The position numbers were made by a program, and so were the translations under genes. 64,000 nucleotides of DNA from Brooklawnia propionicigenes (GTDB lineage: Bacteria > Actinomycetota > Actinomycetes > Propionibacteriales > Propionibacteriaceae): positions 2,800,939 through 2,864,938 of the forward strand of contig NZ_AP028056.1 of assembly GCF_030297015.1 (NCBI RefSeq), given 5' to 3'. Numbering within the stretch: the stretch's first letter is position 1; every line of letters starts with the position of its first letter. Below are positions 20,713 through 31,535 of the stretch, piece after piece. Under the pieces are notes generated by a model. The model was not told where the DNA came from, did not search any database, and saw nothing but the letters and a program-made list of their open reading frames with translations.

Positions 20713-23449
20713 ACCGGAGGCAGGGCTGGCCCACGTGGTCGCGCAGTTCGCTGCGGGCTACTCATTTTCGTTTGACGACTTCCAAACCGACGCCTGCCTG
20801 AAGCTCGCCTCGGGACATGGCGTGCTGGTGGCCGCCCCGACCGGGTCGGGCAAGACCGTGGTGGGGGAGTTCGCCTGCTGGCTGGCGTTGCGGCAGGGCA
20901 CGAAGTGCTTCTACACCACCCCGATCAAGGCCCTGAGCAACCAGAAGTTCCATGATCTGGTGGCCCGGCACGGTGCAGACAATGTTGGCCTGCTGACCGG
21001 TGACACCTCGATCAACTCCGAGGCGCCGATCGTGGTGATGACCACCGAGGTGCTCCGCAACATGATCTATGCCCGCTCGCGGACCCTGTCGGGGCTTTCC
21101 TCGGTAGTGATGGACGAGGTGCACTATCTGGCCGACCGGTTCCGCGGCGCCGTCTGGGAGGAAGTGATCCTCGGGCTGGCCGATTCGGTTCAGCTGGTCG
21201 CGCTGTCCGCGACGGTCTCCAATGCCGAGGAATTCGGCGAGTGGCTCGATGAAGTGCGCGGCGAGGTCGATGTGGTGGTCAGCGAACGCCGCGTCGTCCC
21301 GCTCTATCAGCATGTGCTGGTGGGCCGCAGACTGTACGACCTGTTCGCGGGGCAAGCACCCACCGAAGTACCGCTGCCGCAGTCCCGGGCCGATGTCAAT
21401 CCGGAGCTGCTGCGGCTGGCGAAGGCCGACGCGCGGGTCACCCGCGATGACTCCCGGCGGATGCGTGGCCGCCGGGTGCGCGGCAAGATCGAAGCGCGGC
21501 AACGCGCCAGTGGGGAGGGCGTCATCCGGGCACCCCGGCGCGACGGCGCGGTCGAGGTGCTGCAGCAGCAGAATCTGCTGCCCGCGATCTTCTTCATCTT
21601 CAGCAGACAGGGCTGCGACCAGGCAGTTCGCCAGATGCTGGGATCCGACATCCGGCTCACCGACCGTGCCGAACGCGAGCAATTGCTGCAGATCGCCGCG
21701 AAACATGTGGGCATGCTGACCGCGGCCGACAAACGCGCGCTCGACTGGGACACCTTCATCGAAGCCCTCGGACGCGGCATCGCCGCCCATCACGCCGGAC
21801 TGCTGCCGGTCTTCAAGGCGATCGTGGAGGAAGGTTTCGTCAAAGGTCTGGTGAAGGTTGTCTTCGCCACCGAGACACTGGCGTTGGGCATCAACATGCC
21901 GGCCCGCACAGTGGTGGTCGAGAAGCTCGTGAAGTACAACGGCGAGACCCACGCCGAGCTGAGCCCCGGCGAGTACACCCAGCTGACCGGCCGGGCCGGA
22001 CGACGCGGTATCGACGTCGAAGGTCATGCCGTGGTGTTCTGGCAACCGGGAATGGACCCGCGGGCACTGGCCGGGCTGGCATCGCGGCGAACCTATCCGC
22101 TGAAGTCGAGTTTCGCGCCGACCTACAACATGGCGGTCAATCTGGTGGGGTCGATCGGACGGGTGCGCGCCCGCGCGCTGCTGGAGCAGAGCTTCGCGCA
22201 GTTCCAGACCGACCGGCGGGTGGTTGCGATGGCCCGGCAGGCCAGCCGCGATGACGAGCAGGCCGAGATCTTGTGGGCGCAGGCGGAGTGCGACCGCGGC
22301 GATTTCCGGCAGTACGCCGAACTGCGCGACCGCATCGGGGCGCTGGAGGCCGAGGCGGCCAAGGAACGCAAACGCGATCATCGCGCCGAGATCGCCGGAT
22401 CGCTGACAGACCTGGAGGCCGGCGACGTCTTCTGGATCCCGGCCGGCAAGCATCAGGGCTGGGCCGCGGTCATCACCCCCGCGGTGGCGCATCAGCCCTG
22501 GCCGACGGTGATGACGGCGGGACGCCAGATCGTCCAGCTGGCCGACCGCGACGTCACCCAGCCGGTCACGGCGATCTCGCGGGTGCGGGTGCCCAAGAGA
22601 TTCGATGTTCGCTCGGCCGCCGACCGCAGGCAGCTGGCGAATTCGCTGGCCGCGCGGGCCGAGTCGCTGGGTGAGCGCCCGGTGCGGACCGGCCGGCCGC
22701 GAGCCGACGCCGAACTGGCCGATGAGATCGCCGAGCTGCGGGCTCAGTTGCGCGTCCACCCGTGCCATGACTGCCCCGATCGGGAGGAGCACGCGCGGGC
22801 CGCCGAGCAGGCGTTGCGGTTGACTCGCGGTCACGAACGCACCCGGGCCAAGGCCAAGGCGCGCGCGCAGTCGATCGCGAATCGCTTCGACCGGATCTGC
22901 GGGGTCCTCGATTCCCTCGGTTACCTCGACGGGGACCGGCTCACCGAGCGCGGCGCCATGCTGACGCGCATCTACAACGAGCTTGATCTGCTGGTGGCCG
23001 AGAGCATCCGGGACGGCGTATTCGACGACCTCGAGGTGCCCGCACTGGCGGCGGTGCTGTCGAGCCTGGTCTACGAGTCGCGCGGCGATCAGCAGGGCCA
23101 GATGCGCACGATGCCGGACTCGCCCAGCGAACAGGCGCAGAGCCGGGTGCGCCGGATCTGGCGCGATCTGGGGATTGTCGAGCGCGACAACCGTGTGGAG
23201 CGCACCCCGGCACCCGATATCGGTTTCGCGGACGCCGCCTACCAGTGGGCATCGGGAGTGGGCCTGGCCGCGGTGCTCGACTCGAGCGGGCTGCCCGCCG
23301 GCGATTTCGTCCGCTGGGTGCGCCAGGTGATCGACCTGGCCGGACAGATCGCCCAAGCTCCCGGCACCGAGGCGCTGGCCCCGAAATGCCGCCAGCTGGT
23401 CACGGTGATGCGCCGTGACATCGCCGACTTCGCGGTCGACGAGGACTGA
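20705..23449 (+). CDS. helY: Ski2/HelY-like DExH-box RNA helicase
   Basis: 914 residues. Motif I APTGSGKT (residues 44-51), motif II DEVH near 137, SAT near 169, TETLALGINMPARTV and QLTGRAGRRGID of motifs V-VI, then an arch-like insertion and a helical DSHCT-type C-terminus. HelY is the actinobacterial relative of Ski2/Mtr4 and is expected to unwind RNA during decay or processing. In mycobacteria it sits with tatAC and pafA-linked genes; here it follows a lipid kinase and precedes hisF, so this context gives no functional clue. Confidence 0.92.
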   Translation: MTEPEAGLAHVVAQFAAGYSFSFDDFQTDACLKLASGHGVLVAAPTGSGKTVVGEFACWLALRQGTKCFYTTPIKALSNQKFHDLVARHGADNVGLLTGDTSINSEAPIVVMTTEVLRNMIYARSRTLSGLSSVVMDEVHYLADRFRGAVWEEVILGLADSVQLVALSATVSNAEEFGEWLDEVRGEVDVVVSERRVVPLYQHVLVGRRLYDLFAGQAPTEVPLPQSRADVNPELLRLAKADARVTRDDSRRMRGRRVRGKIEARQRASGEGVIRAPRRDGAVEVLQQQNLLPAIFFIFSRQGCDQAVRQMLGSDIRLTDRAEREQLLQIAAKHVGMLTAADKRALDWDTFIEALGRGIAAHHAGLLPVFKAIVEEGFVKGLVKVVFATETLALGINMPARTVVVEKLVKYNGETHAELSPGEYTQLTGRAGRRGIDVEGHAVVFWQPGMDPRALAGLASRRTYPLKSSFAPTYNMAVNLVGSIGRVRARALLEQSFAQFQTDRRVVAMARQASRDDEQAEILWAQAECDRGDFRQYAELRDRIGALEAEAAKERKRDHRAEIAGSLTDLEAGDVFWIPAGKHQGWAAVITPAVAHQPWPTVMTAGRQIVQLADRDVTQPVTAISRVRVPKRFDVRSAADRRQLANSLAARAESLGERPVRTGRPRADAELADEIAELRAQLRVHPCHDCPDREEHARAAEQALRLTRGHERTRAKAKARAQSIANRFDRICGVLDSLGYLDGDRLTERGAMLTRIYNELDLLVAESIRDGVFDDLEVPALAAVLSSLVYESRGDQQGQMRTMPDSPSEQAQSRVRRIWRDLGIVERDNRVERTPAPDIGFADAAYQWASGVGLAAVLDSSGLPAGDFVRWVRQVIDLAGQIAQAPGTEALAPKCRQLVTVMRRDIADFAVDED

Positions 23450-23491
23450 CCGGACGCCGCCGGCTGGCGTCGGACCGATAACCTGTGCGGT

Positions 23492-24259
23492 ATGGCTGTG
23501 GCTATTCGCGTGATTCCGTGCCTCGACGTCACCGACGGTCGGGTGGTCAAGGGCGTCAACTTCCAGCACCTGCGCGACGCGGGCGATCCCGTCGAACTCG
23601 CCGCCCGCTACAACGAGCAGGGCGCCGACGAGATCACCTTCCTCGACATCTCCGCTTCATCCAGGGGACGCGAAACCACCCGTGAGGTCGTCACGCGCTG
23701 CGCCGAGACGGTGTTCATCCCGCTCACGGTCGGCGGCGGCATCCGCAGCGTCGACGATGTGGACGCGCTGCTGCGCTGCGGGGCGGACAAGGTCGGCATC
23801 AACACCGGCGCGATCGCGCAGCCCTCGGTCATCGACGAGATCACCGGACGCTTCGGCAATCAGGTGCTGGTGCTCAGCCTGGACGCCCGGCGCGAGGCCG
23901 GCATGCCGTCCGGCTACGGCGTCACCACCCACGGCGGCAGCAGGCCGGCCGGCCTGGACGCACTGGAATGGGTTCGTGAGGCCTGCGCTCGCGGTGTCGG
24001 CGAGGTGCTACTGAACTCGATGGACGCCGACGGCACCACCGACGGCTTCGACCTGGAGATGATCGAAGCAGTCCGGCAGGTCGTCGACGTCCCGCTGATT
24101 GCGTCGGGAGGAGCCGGGCAGATCAGCCACTTCGTCGACGCAGCACGAGCCGGCGCGGACGCCGTGCTGGCGGCGAGCGTCTTCCACTTCGGGGTGCTCA
24201 CGGTCGCACAGGTCAAACAGGCGCTGGACGCCGCGGGCTTCCCGGTGCGGCTCGCCTGA
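23492..24259 (+). CDS. hisF: Imidazole glycerol phosphate synthase cyclase subunit HisF
   Basis: 255 residues, TIM barrel. Starts [21 protein letters not shown], with the catalytic Asp in CLDV and the second in [16 protein letters not shown] and ASGGAG bind the phosphates. With HisH it makes IGP and AICAR in histidine synthesis. It is separate from any other his gene. Start ATG 23492, TAACCT seven bases before it, no ribosome-binding site. Confidence 0.97.
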   Translation: MAVAIRVIPCLDVTDGRVVKGVNFQHLRDAGDPVELAARYNEQGADEITFLDISASSRGRETTREVVTRCAETVFIPLTVGGGIRSVDDVDALLRCGADKVGINTGAIAQPSVIDEITGRFGNQVLVLSLDARREAGMPSGYGVTTHGGSRPAGLDALEWVREACARGVGEVLLNSMDADGTTDGFDLEMIEAVRQVVDVPLIASGGAGQISHFVDAARAGADAVLAASVFHFGVLTVAQVKQALDAAGFPVRLA

Positions 24260-24418
24260 GCGACCGCACACCACCTCGGCCCTGCCTGCGGTTGGCGACA
24301 TCCGGGCGTGTCAGGAGGCTGTTCGAAGCGTTGACGAGGACGCATTGCCAGGCGCCCGGCTGTTCGCGATGCGAGACAGGTTTTGGTCGCGGTTGGTGCC
24401 CCGTGCAATCATGGCTAC

Positions 24419-24451
24419 GTGCACAACCGACAGGGTCTCGTACTTCATTAG
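24419..24451 (+). CDS. Candidate ilvB leader peptide MHNRQGLVLH
   Basis: Ten codons from GTG 24419 to TAG 24449-24451. Codons 7-9 are CTC GTA CTT (Leu-Val-Leu), products of the pathway that the downstream operon serves. The stop codon runs straight into a 12-bp hairpin and then an intrinsic terminator. AATCAT lies six bases before the GTG, so the RNA may begin at the leader start codon. I see nothing recognisable in the 24260-24405 stretch before it. Confidence 0.7.
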   Translation: MHNRQGLVLH

Positions 24452-24475
24452 CGCTTCGTCAACTGACGGAGCGCT
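24450..24475 (+). promoter_or_regulatory. ilvB leader hairpin (pause/antiterminator region)
   Basis: AGCGCTTCGTCA at 24450-24461 pairs with TGACGGAGCGCT at 24464-24475: 12 pairs with one G-U. It begins on the last two bases of the leader stop codon, the right place to sense ribosome position. Confidence 0.65.
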
Positions 24476-24511
24476 CCCTCGCCTGCCATCACGGCAGCGG
24501 GGGTTTTTTTT
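24476..24511 (+). terminator. Intrinsic terminator (attenuator) before ilvB
   Basis: GC-rich arms 24476-24487 and 24493-24503 around a five-base loop (CTGCC/GGCAG core plus an outer C/G run), followed by eight consecutive T at 24504-24511. The only long T run after a hairpin in the window, placed 37 bases before the ilvB ATG instead of after a gene. Confidence 0.85.
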
Positions 24512-24548
24512 GCACTGATCCTGCCATCACACAGAGAGGAAATCGCCG

Positions 24549-26297
24549 ATGGCCAAGCAGCCAGCCGATCTGCCGATCATGACCGGAGCACAGGCGCTCG
24601 TCACGTCATTGGAGCGTTGCGGCGTGGAAGTAGCCTTCGGCATTCCGGGCGGGGCAATCCTGCCGGCATACGATCCGCTTTTCGATTCGTCCATTCGCCA
24701 CATCCTGGTCCGCCACGAACAGGGCGCCGGGCACGCCGCCGAGGGCTACGCCGTCGCCACCGGACGGGTCGGGGTCTGTATCGCGACCTCCGGCCCGGGT
24801 GCGACCAACCTGGTCACCCCATTGGCCGATGCCAACCTGGACTCGGTGCCGATGGTCGCGATCACCGGACAGATCAATTCCGCGCTCATCGGAACCGACG
24901 GCTTCCAGGAAGCCGATATCCGCGGCATCACGATGCCGGTCACCAAGCACAACTTCCTCGTCAAGCGCACCGAGGACATTCCCGAAGCCATCAAGGCGGC
25001 CTTCCACATCGCCTCGACCGGGCGTCCGGGACCGGTGCTGGTCGACATCGCCAAGGATGCGTTGTCCGGCAGCGCACCGTTCGACTACGACGATGAGCTC
25101 CTGCTACCCGGCTACAAGCCCAACACCCAGCCGCATATCCGGCAGGTGAAGGAAGCCGCGAAGCTGATCTGCGAGTCCAAGCGTCCGGTGCTGTACATCG
25201 GCGGCGGCGTGCTCAAGGCCCGCGCCTGGCAGGAGTTGGCCGATCTGGTCGACCTGGCCGACATTCCGGTGGTCACCACCCTGATGGCCCGCGGTGCCTT
25301 TCCCGACGATCATCCGCTGCACATGGGGATGCCGGGCATGCACGGCTCGGTCTCCGCGGTCGGCGCGCTGCAGAAATCCGATCTGCTCATCGCCGTCGGA
25401 ACCCGATTCGACGATCGGGTCACCGGGCGTCTCGACTCCTTCGCACCCGACGCCAAGGTGATTCACGCCGACATCGACCCCGCAGAGATCGGTAAGAACC
25501 GCGCGGTGGACGTGCCGGTGGTCGGCGACGCCAAGGTCTTCTTGAACGGACTGATCGAGGCGTTGCGCAACGAGAAGATCCCGGACTTCCAGACCTGGTC
25601 GGGCTACCTGAAGGGGCTCAAGGAGCGGTATCCGGTGGGCTGGACCGAAAGCTCCGACGGACGCCTGACGCCGCAGCAGGTGATCAAGCGGATCGGGGAG
25701 ATCGCCGGACCCGACGCCATCTTCGCCACCGGTGTCGGCCAGCATCAGATGTGGTCGGCGCACTTCCTGCCGTTCGCCAAGCCGGGCAAGTGGCTCACCT
25801 CGGGTGGGGCGGGCACCATGGGCTACTGCGTCCCGGCCGCCATGGGCGCCAAGGTCGGAGCGCCCGACAAGGTGGTCTGGGGCATTGACGGGGACGGCTG
25901 TTTCCAGATGACCAACCAGGAACTGGTCACCTGCGCGCTGAACAACATCCCGATCAAGATCGCCATCATCAACAACAACGCGCTGGGCATGGTCCGGCAG
26001 TGGCAGACCCTGTTCTACAGCGGCCGCTACTCCAACACCGACCTGGAGACCGACACGGTGCCGAACTTCCCGTTGCTGGCCGAGGCAATGGGCTGCGTGG
26101 GCCTGCGGGCGACCAGCCCGGATGAGGTCGACGACGTGATCAACCAGGCGATGGCTATCAACGATCGTCCGGTCGTGGTCGAGTTCGTGTGCAGCAAGGA
26201 CGCGATGGTCTGGCCGATGGTTGCGGCCGGCACCAGCAATGACGACATCAAGATCGCCCGCGACATGGCGCCGGCGTGGGAGGAGGAAGTGCTGTGA
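24549..26297 (+). CDS. ilvB: Acetolactate synthase large (catalytic) subunit
   Basis: 582 residues. Thiamine-diphosphate enzyme: N-terminal Pyr domain with the catalytic Glu in [14 protein letters not shown], a central FAD-type domain ([13 protein letters not shown]) and a C-terminal PP domain with [12 protein letters not shown] near residue 447 and NN at the end of the TPP motif. It makes acetolactate or acetohydroxybutyrate, the first common step to valine, leucine and isoleucine. ATG 24549 has AGAGAGGAAA upstream. The regulatory subunit IlvN overlaps its stop. Controlled by the attenuator just upstream. Confidence 0.97.
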   Translation: MAKQPADLPIMTGAQALVTSLERCGVEVAFGIPGGAILPAYDPLFDSSIRHILVRHEQGAGHAAEGYAVATGRVGVCIATSGPGATNLVTPLADANLDSVPMVAITGQINSALIGTDGFQEADIRGITMPVTKHNFLVKRTEDIPEAIKAAFHIASTGRPGPVLVDIAKDALSGSAPFDYDDELLLPGYKPNTQPHIRQVKEAAKLICESKRPVLYIGGGVLKARAWQELADLVDLADIPVVTTLMARGAFPDDHPLHMGMPGMHGSVSAVGALQKSDLLIAVGTRFDDRVTGRLDSFAPDAKVIHADIDPAEIGKNRAVDVPVVGDAKVFLNGLIEALRNEKIPDFQTWSGYLKGLKERYPVGWTESSDGRLTPQQVIKRIGEIAGPDAIFATGVGQHQMWSAHFLPFAKPGKWLTSGGAGTMGYCVPAAMGAKVGAPDKVVWGIDGDGCFQMTNQELVTCALNNIPIKIAIINNNALGMVRQWQTLFYSGRYSNTDLETDTVPNFPLLAEAMGCVGLRATSPDEVDDVINQAMAINDRPVVVEFVCSKDAMVWPMVAAGTSNDDIKIARDMAPAWEEEVL

Positions 26298-26818
26298 GCA
26301 ACCACACTCTGAGCGTGCTGGTCAGCGATCAGCCGGGCGTGCTGGCCCGGGTCGCGAGCCTGTTCAGCCGCCGCGGATTCAACATCGAGTCGCTGGCAGT
26401 CGGCCCGACCGAACGCGACGATCTCTCCAGGATCACGCTGGTCACCGAGGTGGACGATGTCACGATCCTCGAGCAACTGGTCAAGCAGCTCAACAAGCTG
26501 ATCGAGGTCTACAAGGTCATCGAATTGGAACCGAATTCGGTGCAGCGCCAGCTGATCCTGGTAAAGGTGCGGTGCAACGAACGCAACCGCAGTGCCGTGC
26601 TCGATGTGGTCGGGTTGTTCCGCGGCAAGGCCGTGGACGTCAGCTTCGAATCGATCACCGTCGAGGCGACCGGCAGCGACGACAAATTGGATGCGCTCAT
26701 CACGATGCTCGAACCCTATGGGATCATCGAATTGGTGAAGTCGGGTGAGGTCGCGTTGAGCCGCGGCAACAAGTCCATCAACGAAAAGAGCCGTGGTGTC
26801 CTGCGGACAGCACGCTGA
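26294..26818 (+). CDS. ilvN: Acetolactate synthase small (regulatory) subunit
   Basis: 174 residues from GTG 26294, which overlaps the ilvB stop (GTGA), so the subunits are translationally coupled. N-terminal ACT domain ([21 protein letters not shown] split here) binds valine for feedback control; the C-terminal domain activates IlvB. Length and start SNHTLSVLV fit the family. The in-frame ATG at 26276 would only add six residues inside ilvB. Confidence 0.96.
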   Translation: MSNHTLSVLVSDQPGVLARVASLFSRRGFNIESLAVGPTERDDLSRITLVTEVDDVTILEQLVKQLNKLIEVYKVIELEPNSVQRQLILVKVRCNERNRSAVLDVVGLFRGKAVDVSFESITVEATGSDDKLDALITMLEPYGIIELVKSGEVALSRGNKSINEKSRGVLRTAR

Positions 26819-26838
26819 AGCCAAGAAGAAGAATCTAA

Positions 26839-27882
<1,044 letters not shown>

Positions 27883-27911
27883 TCGGCGCAATGCCCTGAT
27901 TGATCCGACCA

Positions 27912-27947
27912 CGAAGGTGGCCCTTCCCCTCGGGAGGGCCACCTTCG
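27912..27947 (+). terminator. Terminator of ilvBNC
   Basis: 16 base pairs with one bulged T, 27912-27928 with 27932-27947, three-base loop; 30 bases after the ilvC stop. Very stable but with no T run. Confidence 0.8.
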
Positions 27948-28014
27948 CCGTCCCCGGGGGGCATGCGGCGCCGGGCAATAGGATGGGTTCAACAGCGCAC
28001 ACAGGAGGTGAACG

Positions 28015-28569
28015 ATGACTGTTTTCTTCGTGATCGGCGGAGTCGGCATCGCGTTGCTCCTGCTGGCGCTACTGATCGGCGACGTCTTGGACGGCGCGCT
28101 CGGTCTGGACGGCCTGGAAGGTTTCAATGCCCTCGATGCTGACGTCTTCTCGACAGCAGGCATCGCCGGGTTGCTCGGCGGTTTCGGATTCGCCGGGGCG
28201 ATCGGACTGGAACTGACCGGCCTGATGCCGGTGGCGATCGTCCTCGGACTGGTCGTCGGTGCCCTGCTCGGCTGGGGAGCCGGCAAGCTGACCGCGCTGC
28301 TGCGTCGCCAGGGAAGCGACGTCGCACCGAGCACCGCCTCGCTGATCGGGGCCGAGGCGCTGGTCATCACCGCGATCCCCGAGAACGGCTATGGCCAGAT
28401 CAGGCTGCGCTACGGCGGTCACACCCACACGCTCAATGCCAAAGGCCCCGTCGAGCTGGATGCCGGCACCCGAGTGTGGATTTCGGGAGTGCTGTCGGCC
28501 ACGTCGGTGGAGGTGCGGCCGGTGGACGCGCTGGGTTCGGCCGGGCAACCCGGCGTCTTGGATATGTGA
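28015..28569 (+). CDS. NfeD-like membrane protein with OB-fold domain
   Basis: 184 residues. Three hydrophobic segments (about residues 3-22, 45-65 and 70-90, the middle and last rich in Gly) followed by a soluble C-terminal beta domain (GAEALVITAIPENGYGQIRL, LDAGTRVWISGVL, SVEVRPV) of the NfeD/YuaF OB-fold kind. Members without a protease domain are paired with flotillins and help organise them. Good AGGAGGT ribosome-binding site; TAGGAT about 30 bases upstream may be the -10. The flotillin gene starts 96 bases downstream, giving the classic nfeD-flotillin pair. Confidence 0.8.
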   Translation: MTVFFVIGGVGIALLLLALLIGDVLDGALGLDGLEGFNALDADVFSTAGIAGLLGGFGFAGAIGLELTGLMPVAIVLGLVVGALLGWGAGKLTALLRRQGSDVAPSTASLIGAEALVITAIPENGYGQIRLRYGGHTHTLNAKGPVELDAGTRVWISGVLSATSVEVRPVDALGSAGQPGVLDM

Positions 28570-28665
28570 GGCGACCGAACGGTCCCGGGGCCCTGCGCTG
28601 TTAACGCCGGCCGGTAGGGTTGATGTCAGACGAGCATTGACGATCACGACGCGAAGGAGCCCGCC

Positions 28666-30195
28666 TTGCCAATCTCACCTCTTGTCATAGCAATCATCGG
28701 ATTAGTCGTCCTGGTGGTGCTGATCGGCCTGTTGGTCGCCAGCAGGTACAAAGTGGCGGGGCCTAACGAAGCGTTCATCGTCACCGGCCGTAAAGGCAAA
28801 GAAGTCCGCAATCCGGAGACCGGCCAGATCTCCGCCGATCTGTCGGGTCAGAAGGTCGTCATGGGTGGCGGCGTGTTCGTCGTCCCGTTCATTCAGCGAT
28901 TGTTCATCCTGGATCTGTCGAGCCGGCGCATCATGGTGCAGATCCGTGGCGCCGTCTCCGGGCAGGGCATCAAGCTGAACCTCGACGGCGTCGCACTGGT
29001 CAAGGTCGGCGGCAACGAGGACTCCATCCGGGCAGCAGCACAGCGCTTCCTCACCCAGCAGGACGAGATCGAGGGCTTCACCCAGGAAACGCTGGCAGGC
29101 TCGCTGCGTTCGATCGTCGGCTCGCTGAGCGTCGAGCAGATCATTCGTGACCGCGCCGCCTTCGCCCAGCGGGTGGCCGACGAGTCGGAGTCATCGCTTA
29201 CCGGTCAGGGGCTGGTACTCGACACCTTCCAGATTCAGGACATCACCGATGCCGGCACCTACCTGACCGACCTGGGACGCCCGGAAGCCGCCAAGGTGCA
29301 GCAGCACGCGGCGGTCGCCGAGGCCGAGTCGCGGCAGGAAGCCGAACAGGCCCGCATCAACGCCCAGCAGTTGATCGCCATCCGTGAGCGTGAGCTGCTG
29401 CTGAAGCAGGCCGAGATCAAGGCCGAGACCGACGCTGCGAATGCTCAGGCCGCGGCCGCCGGTCCGCTCGCTCAAGCCGACCGCGATCAGGCGATTCTGA
29501 CCGAGCAGGAGAAGGTCGCCGTGCGGCAGGCCGCGCTGAAGGACCGCCAGCTCGACACCGAGGTCCGCAAGCCGGCGGACGCCGAACGGTACCGGGTCGA
29601 GGCCGACGCCGAGGGTCGCCGCAATGCCGCGATCTTCCAGGCCGAGGCCGACAAGGCAGCAGCCATCGCCCGCGCAGAGGCCGAGGCCGAGAAGGCACGA
29701 CTGAGCGGTGTCGGTGAGAAATCCCGCCGCACCGCGCTGGCCGAGGCGGAAGCCATCGAGGGCGCCAGGCGAGGCGAGGCCGAGAAGGCTCGCCGTGTCG
29801 CCGAGTCGGAGGCCCTGCGGGCCGAAGGTGACGCGCAGGCCGCCGCCATCCTGGCCACCGGTCAGGCCGAGGCCGAAGCCATGAACAAGAAGGCCGACGC
29901 CTACGGACGCTACAACGAGGCCGCAGTCATCGAGATGCTGGTCTCGGTGCTGCCCAGCCTGGCCGAGAAGATCGCCGCCCCGATGGGCGACATCGACACG
30001 CTGACCGTCATCTCCACCGACGGCGCGGGCGAGATGCCCAAGCAGGTCACCAACGGTGTGGTGCAGACCTTCCAGCTGCTGAAGGACTCCACCGGCATCG
30101 ATCTGGCCAAGATCAGCAACAAGTACCTCGGCGATGACGCTGCCGTGCCGGGCAGCACCAGCACCGCGGGTGCGGCAAGCCGCGGCGAGATCTGA
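28666..30195 (+). CDS. Flotillin family SPFH protein (FloA/YuaG type)
   Basis: 509 residues from TTG 28666, which has GAAGGAG upstream. N-terminal membrane helix (residues 3-24), SPFH/PHB domain to about residue 190, then a long Ala/Glu-rich coiled coil (about 200-420) with the repeated AEAEK and EAE patterns of flotillins, and a C-terminal oligomerisation region (AAVIEMLVSVLPSLAEKIA). Flotillins form scaffolds that cluster membrane proteins and affect fluidity. With the NfeD gene this is the YuaF-YuaG arrangement. Ends at a strong hairpin facing another SPFH operon. Confidence 0.92.
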   Translation: MPISPLVIAIIGLVVLVVLIGLLVASRYKVAGPNEAFIVTGRKGKEVRNPETGQISADLSGQKVVMGGGVFVVPFIQRLFILDLSSRRIMVQIRGAVSGQGIKLNLDGVALVKVGGNEDSIRAAAQRFLTQQDEIEGFTQETLAGSLRSIVGSLSVEQIIRDRAAFAQRVADESESSLTGQGLVLDTFQIQDITDAGTYLTDLGRPEAAKVQQHAAVAEAESRQEAEQARINAQQLIAIRERELLLKQAEIKAETDAANAQAAAAGPLAQADRDQAILTEQEKVAVRQAALKDRQLDTEVRKPADAERYRVEADAEGRRNAAIFQAEADKAAAIARAEAEAEKARLSGVGEKSRRTALAEAEAIEGARRGEAEKARRVAESEALRAEGDAQAAAILATGQAEAEAMNKKADAYGRYNEAAVIEMLVSVLPSLAEKIAAPMGDIDTLTVISTDGAGEMPKQVTNGVVQTFQLLKDSTGIDLAKISNKYLGDDAAVPGSTSTAGAASRGEI

Positions 30196-30223
30196 GCGCC
30201 CCGGCCCCGATCGATCAACAAGG

Positions 30224-30256
30224 CAGCCGGCGATCTGTTCTCCAGATCGCCGGCTG
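30224..30256. terminator. Hairpin between convergent flotillin and zinc-ribbon genes
   Basis: Perfect 14-bp stem, 30224-30237 with 30243-30256, five-base loop. Lies between the two convergent stop codons and could serve both. Confidence 0.75.
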
Positions 30257-30287
30257 TTGCCGTCTGTGATGCGGTGGCCGACCAGCC

Positions 30288-31529
30288 TCAGGAGCCGCCG
30301 GAGCTTCCGTAGAGCCAGTAGATCACGCAGATCACGATCAGCACCGCGATGACGGCCAGCGTGATCTTCACCCAGCTCCACGGCCGGCGTCCTTGCACCT
30401 CGCCGGTGACACCGTTGATGGCCACCTGGAAGGGCTTCTGTTGGAAGGTCACCGTCAGCATCCACACCGGTAGCAGCAGCTGGCTGAACTGGACGCCCCG
30501 CCAACGGATGTCGCGCGAGGTGATGCGCTGCTCGTTGCCGCCGATGTCGGCGCGGATGGTGGAATCGATCACCGATTCCATCCGCGGCTCGGTGCGTTCC
30601 CGGAAGACCTGTTCGGCGTCCCAGTCGTAGGTGCGGCTGAGATGGCCCGCAACGAACTCGGGCGAATACGGGTGGGTGTACTGCATCGGCCAGGGCTCGA
30701 GTTCGGTGACCTTCTGATCGTCCAGCCCGTAGGTCGCGTGCCCGGTGACATCCTCGAACACGTTGTCCACCACCCCGCTGGCCGGATACCAGTCGGTGAC
30801 AATGCGGGTCTGGGTCCGGCCCTCGGAATCCCGGAAGGTCTCGGTGCGGTGGATGCCGCGCATGCCGGTGTAGCGCGTGGTGGCCGCTGCGTCATAGCTG
30901 AAGTAGGGCAGGTAGATGCTGCTGAAAGTGCCGAGCTCGCGGTACTTCTTGAAGGCATTCGGGGCGAAGCGGCGAGAGTTGATCCACTGTTCGATGCGTG
31001 CCTGAGCGTCCCGGGTATCGATACGCAACGGCAGGATGCCGTCGACGCGCAGCCGGGTCGGCGCCTCCTGCACGTCGTCGCGTTGAATCGCGGTGTTGCA
31101 GTAGGGGCAGCGCACCGCGGTCAGCGTCCCGGTGAAAACGGTGCGCCCACCGCAGCTTTGACAGACGATCTCCTTGTCCCCGGAGAACCTGGTCTTGGCG
31201 TTCGCCTGCTGCGCCGCCAGCTGGGCCATCGCCGGCGCCAACTCCCGCTTGGCGATCCGGGCAGGTTTGGCCACAGCGGGATCGATCGCGACGATGCTGC
31301 CGCAGTGCGGGCATTTCAGCGCCTGGGCCGAGGCATCGAAGGCCAGCACGCCGCCACAGTTCGGGCATGGATAGGTGCGGGTCTGCTCGGTGACCTGGAA
31401 GATCGCCGGATCAGCGGAGCGCTGATCGTCCGACGGTGGCTTCCCGGACGGATCGGGTCCCGAGGACCGCGGGCCCCCACCGCCGTTGCCCGGAGATGGT
31501 GGCCCGCTCGGGAATGAAGGAGACGACAT
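30288..31529 (-). CDS. Zinc-ribbon, C-terminally anchored membrane protein (YdjG-like)
   Basis: 413 residues. After a Pro/Gly-rich start there are four CxxC pairs forming two zinc ribbons: CPNCGG and CPHCGS (around residues 54-80), CQSCGG and CPYCNT (around 122-150). A large middle domain follows (RLRVDGILPLRID, IYLPYFSYDA, DWYPASGVVDNV) and one C-terminal membrane helix (about 385-407). Such proteins are often mislabelled as PriA helicase or TFIIB-like because of the ribbons. It starts six bases after the SPFH gene stop, so they form one operon; the pair recalls ydjG-ydjI of the Bacillus ydjFGHI membrane-stress operon. Confidence 0.75.
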   Translation of the reverse strand: MSSPSFPSGPPSPGNGGGGPRSSGPDPSGKPPSDDQRSADPAIFQVTEQTRTYPCPNCGGVLAFDASAQALKCPHCGSIVAIDPAVAKPARIAKRELAPAMAQLAAQQANAKTRFSGDKEIVCQSCGGRTVFTGTLTAVRCPYCNTAIQRDDVQEAPTRLRVDGILPLRIDTRDAQARIEQWINSRRFAPNAFKKYRELGTFSSIYLPYFSYDAAATTRYTGMRGIHRTETFRDSEGRTQTRIVTDWYPASGVVDNVFEDVTGHATYGLDDQKVTELEPWPMQYTHPYSPEFVAGHLSRTYDWDAEQVFRERTEPRMESVIDSTIRADIGGNEQRITSRDIRWRGVQFSQLLLPVWMLTVTFQQKPFQVAINGVTGEVQGRRPWSWVKITLAVIAVLIVICVIYWLYGSSGGS

Positions 31530-31535
31530 GGAGAC

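Noticed and set aside
20762-23569. 935-codon minus-strand frame opposite helY
   Set aside because: Shadow of helY; composition is His/Gln/Arg-rich with no recognisable domain, and it crosses the helY end into hisF.
30288-31529. Naming the zinc-ribbon protein a PriA-type helicase or TFIIB-like factor
   Set aside because: Only the CxxC ribbons are shared. There is no P-loop and the protein ends in a membrane helix.
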